From Phallusia mammillata (Eukaryota; Chordata; Ascidiacea; Phlebobranchia; Ascidiidae), in assembly GCA_003260075.1 (NCBI GenBank), contig QLIY01000108.1:188611-252610 (forward strand): a stretch of DNA of 64,000 bases, in the 5' to 3' direction. Below are positions 1 to 12,132 of the stretch, piece after piece. The notes under the pieces are model-generated. The model made no database searches, had not been told where the DNA came from, and saw only the letters and a program-made list of their open reading frames with translations. Every line of letters begins with the position of its first letter. Position 1 is the stretch's first letter. The position numbers and the translations under genes are program-made.

Positions 1-1630
1 ACATATTGTTAATCATACAGTTGTTTGCTTATACTAATTTTTTTAAACATTTTAGTACATCAAATAAACAACGACAACTCACGTGTTTATGCATTTGGTT
101 TTAGTGATAGTGGTAGTGCATTTTCCTTGTTAGTAAGCTGGTAAAAAGATGGTTTAAATATATTTCTTTCAAACTGCATTGCAATATATACTTGGCCGAA
201 GTTAAGTTTTGTTTGATAGATTAGCTGTTAAATTTAAACCATTTGGATTTTGGACACTTATAGTTTTGACCCAATTTACACACATTCCGTTTGTCATTTG
301 AAAATTCAATTTAAAATTTAAAGCGCAAAAAAATTGTGGCCGAAACCAAAAACCCACCCGAACACAATTTAAGTCCGTATAGGCCCGGAAGTTAGATTTA
401 CTAACGTAGAAATACGACACAAATGTGACCAATTGTATAGTCTGAAACGAATCAGGTCCGTTTTATTTAAAAAAAAAAACACCGAATACAGATACAACTT
501 TTAAATTAGCTTGGGCAACTACTGTGAAAATAGTCCGGTTGAGCCGCTTTTTAGTCTAAAAGTCGTTGGTTCAAACCTTGGCGTACGCCACTCTGATATG
601 CAAAAAACTATTGCCAATAGTTAACCCCCAATTGTTTAAAAAAAGTAACCCTTTCTTCTTTTTTCAACGGTGCCCAAAATCGACGATGGAATGCAAAAGT
701 AATTCTGTTTCGGTCGCTTATGCCTCGCTTTTAGGGAATTTTAGAAAATTTTAAAACCTTGTTTCAGTGTTGTTTCTCTAAATTTACAGTGATTGGGTCA
801 TTTCAGTATTGGTCACAAAAACAGCAACGGAAATTAAAACCAAGACCCACTTGAAGGGCCTTTTTTCTCTAGGACTTAAATGCAAATGAGACATTATCTT
901 CAAACAACCCGAAGGCATGCCTTGCTGTAAGCCTGGTGTTTACAAACCCCGTTTTATCAATATTTCGAACATGTTGCTATTATAGACGTGCATAAATGTA
1001 CGGGGTAAAAGGAGAAGTAATCAAATAGTTTACCATTGAAACTACTTGTAAATATCTTTTTTACAAAAACGAATCAGATAAATTCATGTCGATTTTACGT
1101 ATATTTGAGCTTTTATTGATTCTTTAACTTATGAACAGATCCGTGGACGATATTCTAATGAGATTTATTTTCACCACATGTTAAAAGCTTTCCCGTTTTT
1201 AACAATAAAAAAATCCTATCAATTGAAACTTTCGTAATACTATCTAATATTTAATCATTCCTGAAAGAAAAGGTTAAATTTTACAACACCTTTATTTTAC
1301 AAGCATCAAAAACTAAAAATCCCAACACACTGCACACAAATGATGACGTCAGGCAACGTTGATTATTATCAGTTTCCAAGCTCGTTATACGTTTTCGTCA
1401 TCAACAAACATTTGATCAGCATTTTTATTGACCCAAATCGACCGGAGATATGTACACCTATCAGTAGCACCTTGCATCTTTCAAACACGACTGGTAATTT
1501 TGTTATTTAGTTAAACAACGGGTTTGTTTTCGTAATAAAATTTGAAACAACAGGCAAATGTCATATTGTTCTTTCCTTGTGGACAAAAATTTATTACCAC
1601 TTTCAAAAAATCCACCAGCCTCCAAACTGC
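1..1630. other. No gene recognised
   Basis: This AT-rich stretch has only short open frames without splice signals, signal peptides or family motifs. I see nothing I can support before the TATA box of gene A. Confidence 0.6.
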
Positions 1631-1638
1631 TATATAAG
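1631..1638 (+). promoter_or_regulatory. TATA box of gene A
   Basis: TATATAAG lies about 100 bases upstream of the first ATG of gene A. Gene B has a similar motif (TATAAAAG) at nearly the same distance from its start, which supports both as core promoters. Confidence 0.5.
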
Positions 1639-1739
1639 CAAACGATTTGAATGGAAAACTCTATATCATTTGTCTAAGACATATTTTATAGTTCTTACCT
1701 TTAACAAGTTTTCCATAGTTCAAGAAAGATTGACTCAAG

Positions 1740-2572
1740 ATGAAGGTAAATCAACTTTTCGCTGCAAAATAAGTTTTCCTTGTTGAAACTTAATTGATTT
1801 AAAACACTGTGTTTAGCATTTCATCAAATTCGTGACTGTTATGACATTGGCACTTTCACTGGCACCAAAGAACAAGGCTGATGCATTTGGGTAAGCAAAG
1901 TTGTCCAGAAAATACATTTGTACAGATAACCTAGGTTGGGAGCAAACAATTGTCGACATTAGGCGAATATCCGAATTAACCGATGCCGATTTGTTAAAGC
2001 CTTACCACATTACAAATCATTTATACCTCAAGTTTTGTCAGAATCAGGCGAAGATCTGGATTAAACGAATTTAACCGAGGTTGTACTTAGTATAGTAACT
2101 TTTAAGTTCGAAAATTCGATTAGCGATAACACCAGGTCATAAATCAATAATTAAATCTACGGTGACTACGCATAAAAACGACTTGTGTCGAAACAAATTT
2201 GGATTCACAAGATAAAAATTACAATACAAGAGTAAGACGTTTTTATAATACAAGATTTTTTTCAGAAGGCTTGATCGTTCCCCTTACAGAACTTTGTCGA
2301 AGTACTGCACCAAAGAACCAATTGGCAATATGACAAAGCACGGTGCTACGTCATGGCTTGACGTAAAATGGACGTGCAAAGATTTATCCAGGCATACATT
2401 TTTCGGGGTCGAGTGCAAACGAACTTGCAACCTCCCAGCGTTGTGTACAGGTAACGCTGCAAGATACGTTGTAAGGACACAACCTTTTCTCTTCAGTACG
2501 ACTCATAAATATAGCAACCATGTTGTTGATATTTCTCTACCCATTAGCTGCAACTGTGTAAGGATACGCTAA
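1740..2572 (+). CDS. Gene A: small secreted cysteine-rich (cystine-knot-like) protein
   Basis: Three coding exons are inferred: 1740-1745 (ATG AAG), 1817-1890 and 2290-2572, joined by GT-AG introns in phases 0 and 2. They total 363 nt, giving 120 aa. Residues 1-26 form a signal peptide (MKHFIKFVTVMTLALSLA). The mature part has KYC, WTC, VECKRTC and LPALC, and ends in LPISCNCV, so the cysteine spacing is C...C...V-x-C-x3-C...C...C-x-C. Gene B has the same start-exon design and the same cysteine order, with LPALC matching LPSKC and ISCNCV matching IACNCV. A has no intron at the position where B has one after its second cysteine cluster. The terminal C-x-C after a beta-strand-like segment recalls NGF, Spaetzle and IL-17 ligands. 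The family is not recognised with certainty; an extracellular ligand or defence role is inference only. Confidence 0.75.
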
Positions 2573-4458
2573 TGGCCTAAATCTGGTGCTTCTACTAGTA
2601 GCTTTGTGTAAATGCGACCCCGAATCTATTTTATTTAGGTGTATGTATTTATGGTTGTTTATTTGAATGTTTTGGAAAAACATTTTTTGTATTTGTCCTG
2701 ACTTAAACGAATTGATTTTAACAATGAAACGGAAATTTAAAACACTTTTTTTATATTCTATATTTTCGCCAAGCAATAATGTTCTCTGAAATTTATTTTT
2801 CAAAATGCTTAATTCGTTGTTTATTTCTGCTTTTAAATGTTTAACGCATGTTTGTTTGTCGTTACATCAAAAACATGTAATGTGGGATGCGTTATTTAAC
2901 ACCATATACGCAAATAAATTAAATATGACTAAAATGTACAGATTGTTTTGGTCTAATTACGGGAAAAAATGAAAGAAAAACTACATTTTCGAATGACAGC
3001 AGTGACATCAATTAACATACAAATCAACGATAACGAAAATGTTTTTAGGAATTTGTATTACCAAACCAGTATTTTCACACAATGGTACAGGTACACACAA
3101 TTAACGCGTTAATTTAAAATGTTTTTACTTCAACAGGATTTAATTAAATTGCGAATCAAATGCCTTTGCGAATGACATAGGAAGTAATATATCAATCAAA
3201 AATATATAAAAGGTCAGCAAACAATTTTTAGTCGATATGTTTGCGCATAGACAAATATTAACCCATTCCCAATATCGCAAGCGTGGGAAAGCATTTTTCC
3301 CGGGGGAAGCCCCACGATTCTGCACAACTCAGGTTGCGTCACGCACGTCATGAACAAACACTGCTTTATTGATTTCTTCTAACATGAATATGAGAAAATA
3401 CTTTTCCAATGGATACATTAATAATAGATAGTCATTTCAGTCTTAAATGGCAATTAATAAAAGAAATTATGACAATGTTTAAACAAGGTTAACTGTACGC
3501 CGGACATTACCTTTTTTGAGGTATAACTCTGGCGTAATATATAACTTTTCAAACATATCCAATAAAGCACGTAAATTTTAGGCGTATTCCCAAACGCTTA
3601 CACAAGCCACTTTTCATTCTGGCATATGACATGTAATAACTTTGCAAACAGGTACGATTGCGCAACGGAAACTTACAAGATTTTGTCCAACAAGGCGTTT
3701 CAAAATCCAAAATAGGCTACTGATGACGTAAGGCCCAACTGAAGTAAAATGGTGGATTTTGTGAAAGGAAATTATACTTTTTGTGATATATTACCAACAT
3801 TGTTAAAGAAAATCTTTACGAGTCGCATTTGGCGGGTAAACGCAAGCTCAAAAAACAGACAACGCTTTTAGTCACCGAAAAACCTCGCGTATTTAATCAC
3901 TCAAATCGAGAGTGGTCTACTATTTGGCACAATTGCCAGTTAATTGCTACCACATTGGTAAAGGGGCGCCAGTTGTTACCACTGTCACTACAGCAATCGG
4001 CACCACCGAAAGTTATGTCGTACAAGATTTCAAATACCGCGCTAACACATAACATTGTTCAAGCTTGATCTAATTCCAAGCACAGACATGTTACAGAAAA
4101 GAAAAAAGCAAACTTTCTCATTTTAACCAATTTTTCTCATTTAATTTAACTGAATGTAGAAACTTGCCATTACGAAATAAACTGTTGGGTTTTGTCGTAA
4201 AGTAAAATATTTATTAGTTACACTTTTTTTATCAACGCAATGACCTTTGTTTGAGATTGCGTCATGGAGCTTTCTGGCATGCAATCTAAAAGTATTTACA
4301 CACAAGAAACGAATAGATTCAATAGAAAATTCAATAAAAATAGTCAATTTTTTGTTTGTTCAAAAATTCGACGCCCAGCTAAATGTGCTGCGTTTCAAAC
4401 GTAAACAAAGAATTCGATTGGCCAAATGTTAAATTAACCAGCGAAGACACGAGACGAC
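2573..4458. other. 3' region of gene A, then no gene recognised
   Basis: An AATAAA at 2913-2918 could end the gene A transcript, about 340 bases after the stop. The rest has short, low-complexity open frames and no feature I can support. Confidence 0.5.
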
Positions 4459-4644
4459 AGAGTGGAATTTCACAGAAACTGTTCTGTGGCGGAACATGAA
4501 TGTATGTCGACATCAAATTCTCGTAACTTTTACAAGCACAAACATTACCTACATTGCAAAACGTATTGCGTACAACGTCGCAAAGCATATGTCGTGATAC
4601 GATGGTTCGAAACAAAATACATCGACAAGATAAGTCCCTTTTAA
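4459..4644 (+). pseudogene. Possible relic of a sixth array member
   Basis: A 60-codon frame contains HCKTYC followed by RRKAYVV and a charged strand-like stretch. This matches the order of gene A (VECKRTC, then ARYVV) and gene B (VKCSEQC, then RRYKV). I find no signal-peptide exon upstream and no C-x-C exon downstream; the frame runs into a stop where gene B has a splice donor, and a hAT-like insertion follows at 4725. It sits between A and B on the same strand. It is most likely a decayed or partial member of the family, but the match is short and chance similarity is possible. Confidence 0.35.
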
Positions 4645-4724
4645 AGAAATATGGTTAAACCTTCCGTAATATTAATTACATTCTACATAAACTTCCTAAA
4701 ACCCAAAATTTATTAACCAATGTC

Positions 4725-4958
4725 CAGTGCCGGATTAAGGGTCGGCTGGCCTGTAGGCACATTTTATAAGTGGCCCGAAAATCAGGGTTACCAACTAAAA
4801 AATAAGAATTATCAGTGTTGCCAATCGTTGTTGCAACTATAACACAGGGTACCGTGCAAAAACTTGGTCAGGGGGGGGGGAAACTAAATAACGTAGCCTG
4901 GATTTTTGACTGGCCTGTAGGCACGTGCCTACTTTGCTTAATGGTTAATCCAGTACTG
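4725..4958. mobile_element. Non-autonomous hAT-like element, 8-bp target duplication
   Basis: The element begins CAGTGCCGGATTAA and ends TTAATCCAGTACTG, which are inverted termini. It is flanked by the exact repeat CCAATGTC (4717-4724 and 4959-4966). An 8-bp duplication with CAG-type ends is the signature of hAT transposons. There is no transposase. A run of ten G lies inside at 4871-4880. Confidence 0.85.
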
Positions 4959-4966
4959 CCAATGTC

Positions 4967-6174
4967 AGTATATGAGCTTTAACCACCATCAAGTTTTCCG
5001 GAAGGGAAGCAATTAAAAATCACCAAGTTTGTTAAGTGGGGCGAAGTTACAGAAAAAAAATGTTCGTCTGCAGATTCTTATATTAATTTGATTTTAAAGC
5101 GGGGGCACGGAGGGTGAATAGTAAGGTTTTTTTATCACGACATTGAGTGGTGGGAAGGGCAGTACGATTTGAAAGTGATTTATATGTAGGGGACACTTTT
5201 CCAGTTTCGAATTAATAAACAAACCTCCACAATTGCAAAATTAGAAAGTGATTACAGAATATTACAAACAAAGCATTCTTGAGGGTTAACTTTCGTTTTC
5301 TCCACAACATTAAAATTCCTCAAATGCTGTGGGCCGTAATTAAGCAACATTACCTACGCTGCATACCTACAAAACGGAAATTTTGAAAAATTCCGGCGTT
5401 AGTCAATATATTCTTGCTCTAAATGTAAATGAGCGAACAAACAAGAAACCTGGCGTTTAGGAGATTATTAACCACATATAAGTGCTTTGCTGCTAAACAT
5501 AACCACTTAACCTTAAATCACCAAATTTAAAACGATTTACAAAGACACACAAACAGTTTTGTATTAAATTCATTCCGTAGCAAATGAATTAACATTTTTT
5601 GTGCCTATTTGATGTTTGAACAAAACTATAATTTTGGAGCAGTTTTGGACGTCATTTATAAAAACAAAATAACGTTAATAGAAAGTAATGGTATTAAACT
5701 TATTGTTTTTCCAAGTTTTTAGATCAAAGCATGATTTAACAATCGTATAATTTCGTCGATATTCTAACATTTTTATAGTAAACACATTCTCTATCGTATT
5801 ACATTTTTTACATTAAGTGAACGTTAAGGGCTTGATGAAAGCAACATAAAGGCCGCGGGTTTAGACAAACAAGAAAGTGGATTTATTTATGTTTTTCGTT
5901 TGCCAAACAAGCAATTAATGTTTACGCAAACGATTAGCGCTAGCGCGTGGGCGGTTATGAGGTATACTAAAAACTTTTACTGCAAACATTAAAATCAGTC
6001 AACACGTAATATGTATCGATTTTTTTTTTTTTGCATCATCTTTTTGGCCCAAAACACCGAAAGCACAAATTTTTGAATGGAACACGGAAAATAACCATGA
6101 CATGTTACCCAATTTAAATGCGTTTTAATAACAATTCGTTTTCGCTTTGAAACAGTTGCGTTGGCGAAGATGGG
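4967..6174. other. No gene recognised
   Basis: I see no exon, repeat with clear ends, or RNA gene here. It precedes the promoter of gene B. Confidence 0.5.
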
Positions 6175-6182
6175 TATAAAAG
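6175..6182 (+). promoter_or_regulatory. TATA box of gene B
   Basis: TATAAAAG lies 95 bases upstream of the gene B ATG at 6277. Confidence 0.55.
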
Positions 6183-6276
6183 CAAGCGATGAAATTGTGA
6201 TGGCATATCATTTGCTACTACTGGACGTTAATTGTAAAACAATACATCTTCTAAAGTCGACCACAAGGCTTCAAAA

Positions 6277-7841
6277 ATGGAGGTAAGACTTTGTAGCTAA
6301 TATTGTGGCTTTTGAAGTTAGGCTTAATCGAAATTGTATCACTTGGGATAAATTTTATCAAAAAAAATCAACTCGGGATCAAACTTATAAACATAAAACA
6401 TATGCTTGGCGCTTATGAAAAAGAAAAACATTTATTATGCAGTATCATGTCACTCGCATATTTTTGTTGGCCTAAAGTAAAAAAGGTTTTGATTTCATCG
6501 CCAAGTTCTGTTAAGCAGATGTAACAAGCTAGTATAACATAGACATAAAATAATTTCTAAGAAAGTTCGCAAACTTACTGACATTTCGTTAAATATTGAT
6601 TTTCGATTTTATTTTTCAGCTGGTTAAAAAATAGTCACCATAGTTTTAAGTAAGCGTGGAAATTTGGACTTTCCCGACTCTTTTTACTGACTGAAATTAC
6701 AAACAACCGATTTGTTCGCAGATTTCAATGCAAGTTCTTGTACTCGCCGTTCTAGTGTCCGCACTCGCATCCACTTGCTGCGCAGCAAAAAAGAAAACGT
6801 GAGTAAATGTTCAATTTTTCTGAACAAAATAAAAGCTGTAAAGAGCCTCCTAAATATATGTTCTGATTTCAAACATAGCAAAACGTTTAAACATTGCAAA
6901 ACAAGTGCTTTGTGTAGTCTACGGCGTAGACTCTGCGCAGTTTAAGAATCAGTCTACCAAAAGAAATAACATCCAAAAGAAAAAAAATGGAATTGGAAAC
7001 CTTTTATTGAATAATTATGGTTTCGAAATTGGTCTAATTCTCAACCACAAACACCAGCATTTTTCTGACACGAAGATGCGTTGACAACAAATCCTGGTCT
7101 AACAAACAACCATGTTGTATAGCGATGCACTGGAAAAATACTGCAACTGCATAGAAGTGGGAAAGATGACTATGCAAAGTGTCGCACCATCGCAGGAAGT
7201 TTTCTGTACATGCAGGGATTTGACAACCTACTCTTTCTCAGGAGTAAAGTGCAGCGAACAGTGCCAACTCCCTTCAAAGTGTGGACGCAAGAATATAAGA
7301 AGGTAGTTATGTAAAATAAACACGAAATTGAATAGTGCGAACTTCGTACTGTTTCAAAAGTTTACTTTTGTTCAAACACCACAAATGTCAATGAAAAATA
7401 CAACAACTCAAAAAGACATAAAATATGGCATACTTTGTTCAAACGTTTCGTTTAAATGCGCATACTATCTTCAGCGATATTAAATGAAATGCTCATACTA
7501 TCTTCAGCGATACAGGGCTACTTCGGTCAAATCCGTTTAAATTGCTCATTGCGCTTCTGAACAAGTCATTGTATATTGAGCATTTTGTGGGTATAATAAT
7601 GTTGTGAGCAACCCTTTGTCGAATAGTTTGTTTATTTTTTGTTTATCAAATTTCTAGATACAAAGTGGAAACGCAGTATTACATTTTCCAATCGTTTCAC
7701 AAAGACACCAACGAGTCTGTCGATGTTAAAGTGCCGATCGCTTGCAACTGTGTGAAGAAGGGGAAAAGACAAGGTAAACAAGGCAAACGAACATCAAAAG
7801 GCTCAAAAGGCAAACGTTCCCGTTCCAAGAAGCAGTCGTAA
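6277..7841 (+). CDS. Gene B: small secreted cysteine-rich protein with a very basic tail
   Basis: Four coding exons are inferred: 6277-6282 (ATG GAG), 6722-6798, 7123-7302 and 7658-7841. Intron phases are 0, 2 and 2, and the sum is 447 nt, or 148 aa. The signal peptide spans both first exons (residues 1-24, with VLVLAVLVSALAS as core). The mature part carries KYCNC, VFCTC, VKCSEQC and LPSKC, and ends its domain in VPIACNCV. After that comes a tail of about 30 residues made almost only of Lys, Arg, Gly, Ser and Gln, which would suit binding to heparan sulphate or another polyanion. Start could also be the in-frame Met five codons in, at 6728. Closest relative in the window is gene A. The family is not named with confidence; the secreted nature and gene structure are well supported. 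Confidence 0.8.
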
Positions 7842-7850
7842 GCACATGGA

Positions 7851-8037
7851 AATAAACGGTCGCCTATCATGTACATAACGAGTATTTATTGATTTAAGTA
7901 TTGTTGTTTTATACGCGTGTGTTTTTTGTTGTTACTGTTGTGTTGGCAATAGTGACTCATGATTTTTGGATGGTTACTTTTGTTTATTTGATATATGTTT
8001 TGATGCTGAACGATGTGTATTTTTTTTCTCCAATAAA
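7851..8037 (+). promoter_or_regulatory. Polyadenylation signals of gene B
   Basis: AATAAA occurs at 7851-7856, only ten bases past the stop, and again at 8032-8037. The second is the more plausible signal. Confidence 0.4.
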
Positions 8038-10005
8038 AAAATGCGTTAGGTGCATCAAAATGCATATGCGTTAGTGAACCTTAATGTTAGTTCTTTCGAT
8101 AAAACAAAACATTTAGGCCATAAATAACTTGCATGTCAAGCTACAGTAAACATACATACAAAGAAGAGATGTTGAATGGCCGAAAAATATCGTTTTCATT
8201 ATTTTGTAGATTTTTTACTATCTACACTACTTTGCAGCCAAAATCGGCAATCTGTCACTCAGGGTCGTCTAATTGGTCCATAAAAGCAAAGACACCATAA
8301 CCATGATTTCCAGTTTTTCGTATACTTTGGTCAAACATAGCAAGTTTTAATCCCCGATATGATAACGAAAGCGGTTGCTTATTGTGAGTAAGTTAGAAAC
8401 TAAACAAGTAGAAACTAACGAAGAAAACCACAAAATCCAAGATACGCGACTTTCTCTGTGTAGAATAGTCAAATGTAAACATTAGAGCGCAGGTGGAGTA
8501 CCTAACCAGCGAATTACAAATGTCAACATTCTTCGTGTGTAAGAGGTGCGAACATGTGTCGGCATCGGCATTATTGTTCGCAGTGTTTGGTTAGGGTAAC
8601 TTACGTCACGTGACAAGCACATTACGGAGTGTTTTGCCCACGTGTTTACTGTATGCTGGATTGCACCCTGACGTACACAGCAAAGCTACGGGTTTACCCT
8701 ACTATACCAGGGGTACATTACCTGTGGCCATGATATGTGTCATCTATGTCGTGGCGGTCGTGAAATTGATAAAAACTCTTTTGCCGGGCAGTTGGTTGAA
8801 AAATACCGGTACGTATGTATTTTGTGAAACTGGACATAGATATTACCAGCCCAGTAACAATACGCGTCACACTTTTATCTATTATGCACAAACCAGTAAA
8901 TAAACAGGCAACAAACAACGTAACTGTGCAGATGGTGACGCCATAAACAGTTTCGAATGACTACCAATCGTCCCTTTTAATCAATGTATAAAGTTAAAAA
9001 ATAGGTATCATAAGATGAGGTATCATAAGATACATCTTAATGTTTGTAATGCGACCATCATAGCGAAAAGCGTCCTTGCCGTATACTATACTATACCATG
9101 CGTACAGAAATATAAGTTGGTGAGACTATTTGAAATGAAATGTTATGTGAAATGTTACGAATCGGTTAACGCCTAGCGACAAAAAGTTGTTTACAATTTA
9201 TTTAGCGGTAACATGGGTTATAGGAAAAGTACTTGTAATTTCCCCCACATAGTAAAATGTCACAATTAATGTAGTGAGTGACTCATTTCGATGTACATCA
9301 TGGTGAATAATTTGGAACATTCTAACCACAAATCACACACACTTGCACCATGATTTGGCCGCACCAAACGACTTAAATTGTAGATCCAACTTAAGAATGT
9401 TTTTAACATGCCCGAAACCTCAACTATTGATGAATGGGGCAAATTGCGACAATCGATGCACACAATTGTCAAGTCAAGTTTATTTGTGTTGCCCCTTCAT
9501 GGCATTGTTACCGTTAAATGGTTCCGTAAAACCGAAAAAAAAACATGGATTAGCGAGTCAAGTGTCTTTTCAGCTTATGTGTGGTGGTAACCCCAAAATA
9601 TTCATTGTATGAAATAGGGTATTGACGGTGCTTTGGACAAAAATAAAACAATATTACACTCAGCGCTGGCACATCCAACATTCTGGAAATGACTGCTGAG
9701 TCTAAGTTTTGCACAAAAAATACGTACAGTTTATGGGGTATCACATTGATTGATACTTGTATGGTTCGCCAATTTGCCTTCAGGATTTCCTATTCTTGTA
9801 GCCAGGAAGGTTTTTTTGCACGTTTCCATTTCGTACATCTAAAACAGTATATTAAACTTGTAGGGTAAATCCAGACTTAGATCTGACAAGTTTCGTTACA
9901 GAAAAAATGGAACTTTTGAGGGAGGAACTGTTGTTTTGAAAGACTTAGAAGTGGTACCTGTTTCTGATCGTGTGTTTCAAAAGAGGGACTCCACCCAAAT
10001 TTGAA

Positions 10006-10068
<63 letters not shown>

Positions 10069-10453
10069 TTTCGTTTCGATAAGAGGTGAAGGCATTTTGA
10101 AATACAAACTCATACTTTGTAAACCCTAACTATACGAGAATTCCACATTTATACCCATCTGACAAAATATTGTCCTTTTGTGACTGCAAAAAAACGCGCG
10201 ACTAAAGTGCAGTAAATGCAAAAAAAGTCAACGTATTCTTAGTGTTTGAACACCGGGTGCTGTGTAAAGTTATTTCGGTATTATGGGTGCATCCCCTGTC
10301 ATATCACTTTCCGTGTCAGAAATCCTTGTCTAAGTCGCAACGCTACATGGAATAATGTTTATCTAAATACGCAATTAACATGTTATGACGTTAAGTATTT
10401 ATTAGCTTAACCTAATTGCAACAAGTTAATAAAAATAGACTTACGTGCTTTTG
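8038..10453. other. Intergenic, with a long G run
   Basis: No supported gene. A run of 62 G fills 10006-10067; it makes a spurious polyproline frame on the minus strand. Open frames near 8610 and 9343 have cysteines but no family spacing or splice context. Confidence 0.5.
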
Positions 10454-10461
10454 TATATATA
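10454..10461 (+). promoter_or_regulatory. Possible TATA box of gene C
   Basis: TATATATA lies about 125 bases upstream of the gene C ATG, at a spacing similar to genes A and B. Confidence 0.35.
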
Positions 10462-10583
10462 TGTAGGGGTGTTTTAAGCGGTTTATATCATTCGCAAGTT
10501 GTAAACGCAATTGGGAGCAAACAAAGACATCGGAAAGTATTAATTTTGCTGTTGGTAATTTGTTTAAATTGAGAAAACTAAAG

Positions 10584-11905
10584 ATGAAATTTTTGCCTAT
10601 GGTAAGCCAGCAGTATATTGATGTTGCAAGGCATTTTGTGCGACTTTTGTATATTTTGTACGAGGTGTTGTAAGTCGAGTGAGGCTTTTCTTGCCGTTAG
10701 GTATTAGTTTGGGTTCAGGCCGGGCTTTAGTTAATCTAGCATTCGGGTCTGATTCAGGCTTGCATCAAAACTCTGCTTTGAATTAATAACTTATTTTCGG
10801 GTTCCAATATTTTAACTTGGAAAATTACGCCACTGCGTAAAAAATAACTAAAATAAAAAGGTGAATTATAGGTAACAAGTAAAGTATACTATTCGTTTAA
10901 TGCTCAATTGAAAAAGAAGCCAGTACACAATTAGGTCCAATACTTATAACGAATCAAAGTGCCAGGGCAAAATAATTGTATTTCCATTGTGATGCCGGTT
11001 TACGAAACATGTTTTTGCAACTTTGTTTTTGCAACAGATTACACTTCTGATCACGCTGCACACAGCAAGCGGACAAACCAGTGAAATAGAGATTTTCCGT
11101 AAGGCGACAAAACACATGACATTACAAGAAAAGAGGTAGGTGCTAAACAACACAAGAAGTCTGCCCTCTGAAGCTAATTGCCTAACCGTTACCTATTACA
11201 TGAATTTTAACCATTCTGGCTGCACGCTGATCGTATATGCTAGGGGTCACCAAATTTTTTTCACGGCGGGCCGGATAAAATGTAAAAGCCTAAAAAGACC
11301 CAACACATCGCCGTTCCAAACGTGTCCGCTAAGCGCTTTTGCAGGACCAACATTGTGTTTTTTTCGATTCGGATTGTGCTATAGCAGCATACTGTAAAAT
11401 AGTACAATTGTGTTAAAAAGTACATAATCCTCTCTACTAGCAAATCCGTCCAGCGGGCCGTAATTTTGATGATCCCTGGTGTATGACAACCAAGAGACGA
11501 AGTTTAAAATTAAAATTATTAATATTTTTACACTTGGCAAAACGCCCAGTATTTTTACAAGCTGTTACTTCTTACAGTAATTTTAACAATTCTGGCTGTA
11601 CGATAATCGGGCAAGTCAACCAAGAGACTGTGGGTCAAATTTCGTGGACCAATCTACTTGTATACTGCAAAGTCAACCATGAAACATACAACATCGTCAT
11701 ATGCAACAAGTGTCGATTTAAGAAAAGAAAATGTCAAGAAAAGTACCGCGCCTTTCCCATTTTTGTTTTGCATCAAGTAGTAGGAGTCGATGGAGAAACA
11801 GTTGACATCAATCTTCCCGAGTGGTGCGTTTGTGAAACGCAAGACGAACACAGCCGGAGAATGTTTCGTGAAGGTCGAAAAATCAATCGTTCGCGCACAA
11901 ATTGA
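10584..11905 (+). CDS. Gene C: small secreted cysteine-rich protein
   Basis: Three coding exons are inferred: 10584-10601 (MKFLPM), 11038-11135 and 11578-11905, with intron phases 0 and 2. They total 444 nt, or 147 aa. The signal peptide crosses the first intron (MKFLPM then ITLLITLHTASG). A spacer helix-like segment with ATKHMT follows, then SGC, WTNLLVYCKVN, VICNKC, KRKC and the terminal EWCVCE, and a basic tail. Gene D is a close paralogue: ATKHMT, WTNLxVYCKVNxETY and the CETxxEH tail motif are shared. A second, decayed copy of the start of exon 3 lies in intron 2, split by a hAT-like insertion. The family is not named with confidence. Confidence 0.8.
11188..11505 (+). pseudogene. Decayed duplicate of gene C exon 3 start, split by a transposon
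   Basis: Bases 11188-11236 match 11560-11608, covering the splice acceptor and first codons of exon 3 (both contain a TTTTAAC-x-ATTCTGGCTG core). Beyond the inserted element, ACAACCAAGAGAC at about 11484 matches TCAACCAAGAGAC in exon 3. In this copy the acceptor reads TTACATG where the live copy has TTACAGT, so the AG is lost and the copy cannot be spliced in. It is evidence of an old internal exon duplication. Confidence 0.65.
11241..11478. mobile_element. Non-autonomous hAT-like element in gene C intron 2
   Basis: The ends are TAGGGGTCACCAAA and TTTTGATGATCCCTG, imperfect inverted repeats of the classic hAT CAGGGGTC type, and sub-terminal CGGGCCG motifs are inverted too. The flanks GTATATG and GTGTATG are an imperfect target duplication. 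Confidence 0.65.
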
Positions 11906-12003
11906 ATTTAAACTAAACTTGACACGATGTTTCTTTGACTATTCAGCCACTGTTTTATTTTGTGTTTGTTCTATTTTCATGTTTTTTTTGTGAGCGTTGT
12001 AAC

Positions 12004-12124
12004 TAGTGATGCATCAAATCAACAACACATCAGACGAAAAGATCCATCAGAAGGGGAATTTGGGTTTGACCTGATTCCGAATAATTCGGCCTGAACCTTT
12101 TTAGACGGATTCGGTACATCACTA
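12004..12124. mobile_element. 121-bp hAT-like MITE
   Basis: The ends TAGTGATGCATC and GGTACATCACTA are inverted, and the flanks GTTGTAAC (11996-12003 and 12125-12132) are identical. It lies about 100 bases past the stop of gene C, probably in its 3' UTR. Confidence 0.8.
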
Positions 12125-12132
12125 GTTGTAAC

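Noticed and set aside
9343-9612. Cysteine-rich frame (LNC...NCDNRC) that might be another array member
   Set aside because: The spacing between cysteines does not fit A-E, there is no C-x-C end, no signal exon and no splice sites in register.
9877-10113. Minus-strand frame with a long polyproline stretch
   Set aside because: It is produced by translating the 62-G run at 10006-10067; there is no start or splice context and no composition of a real protein.
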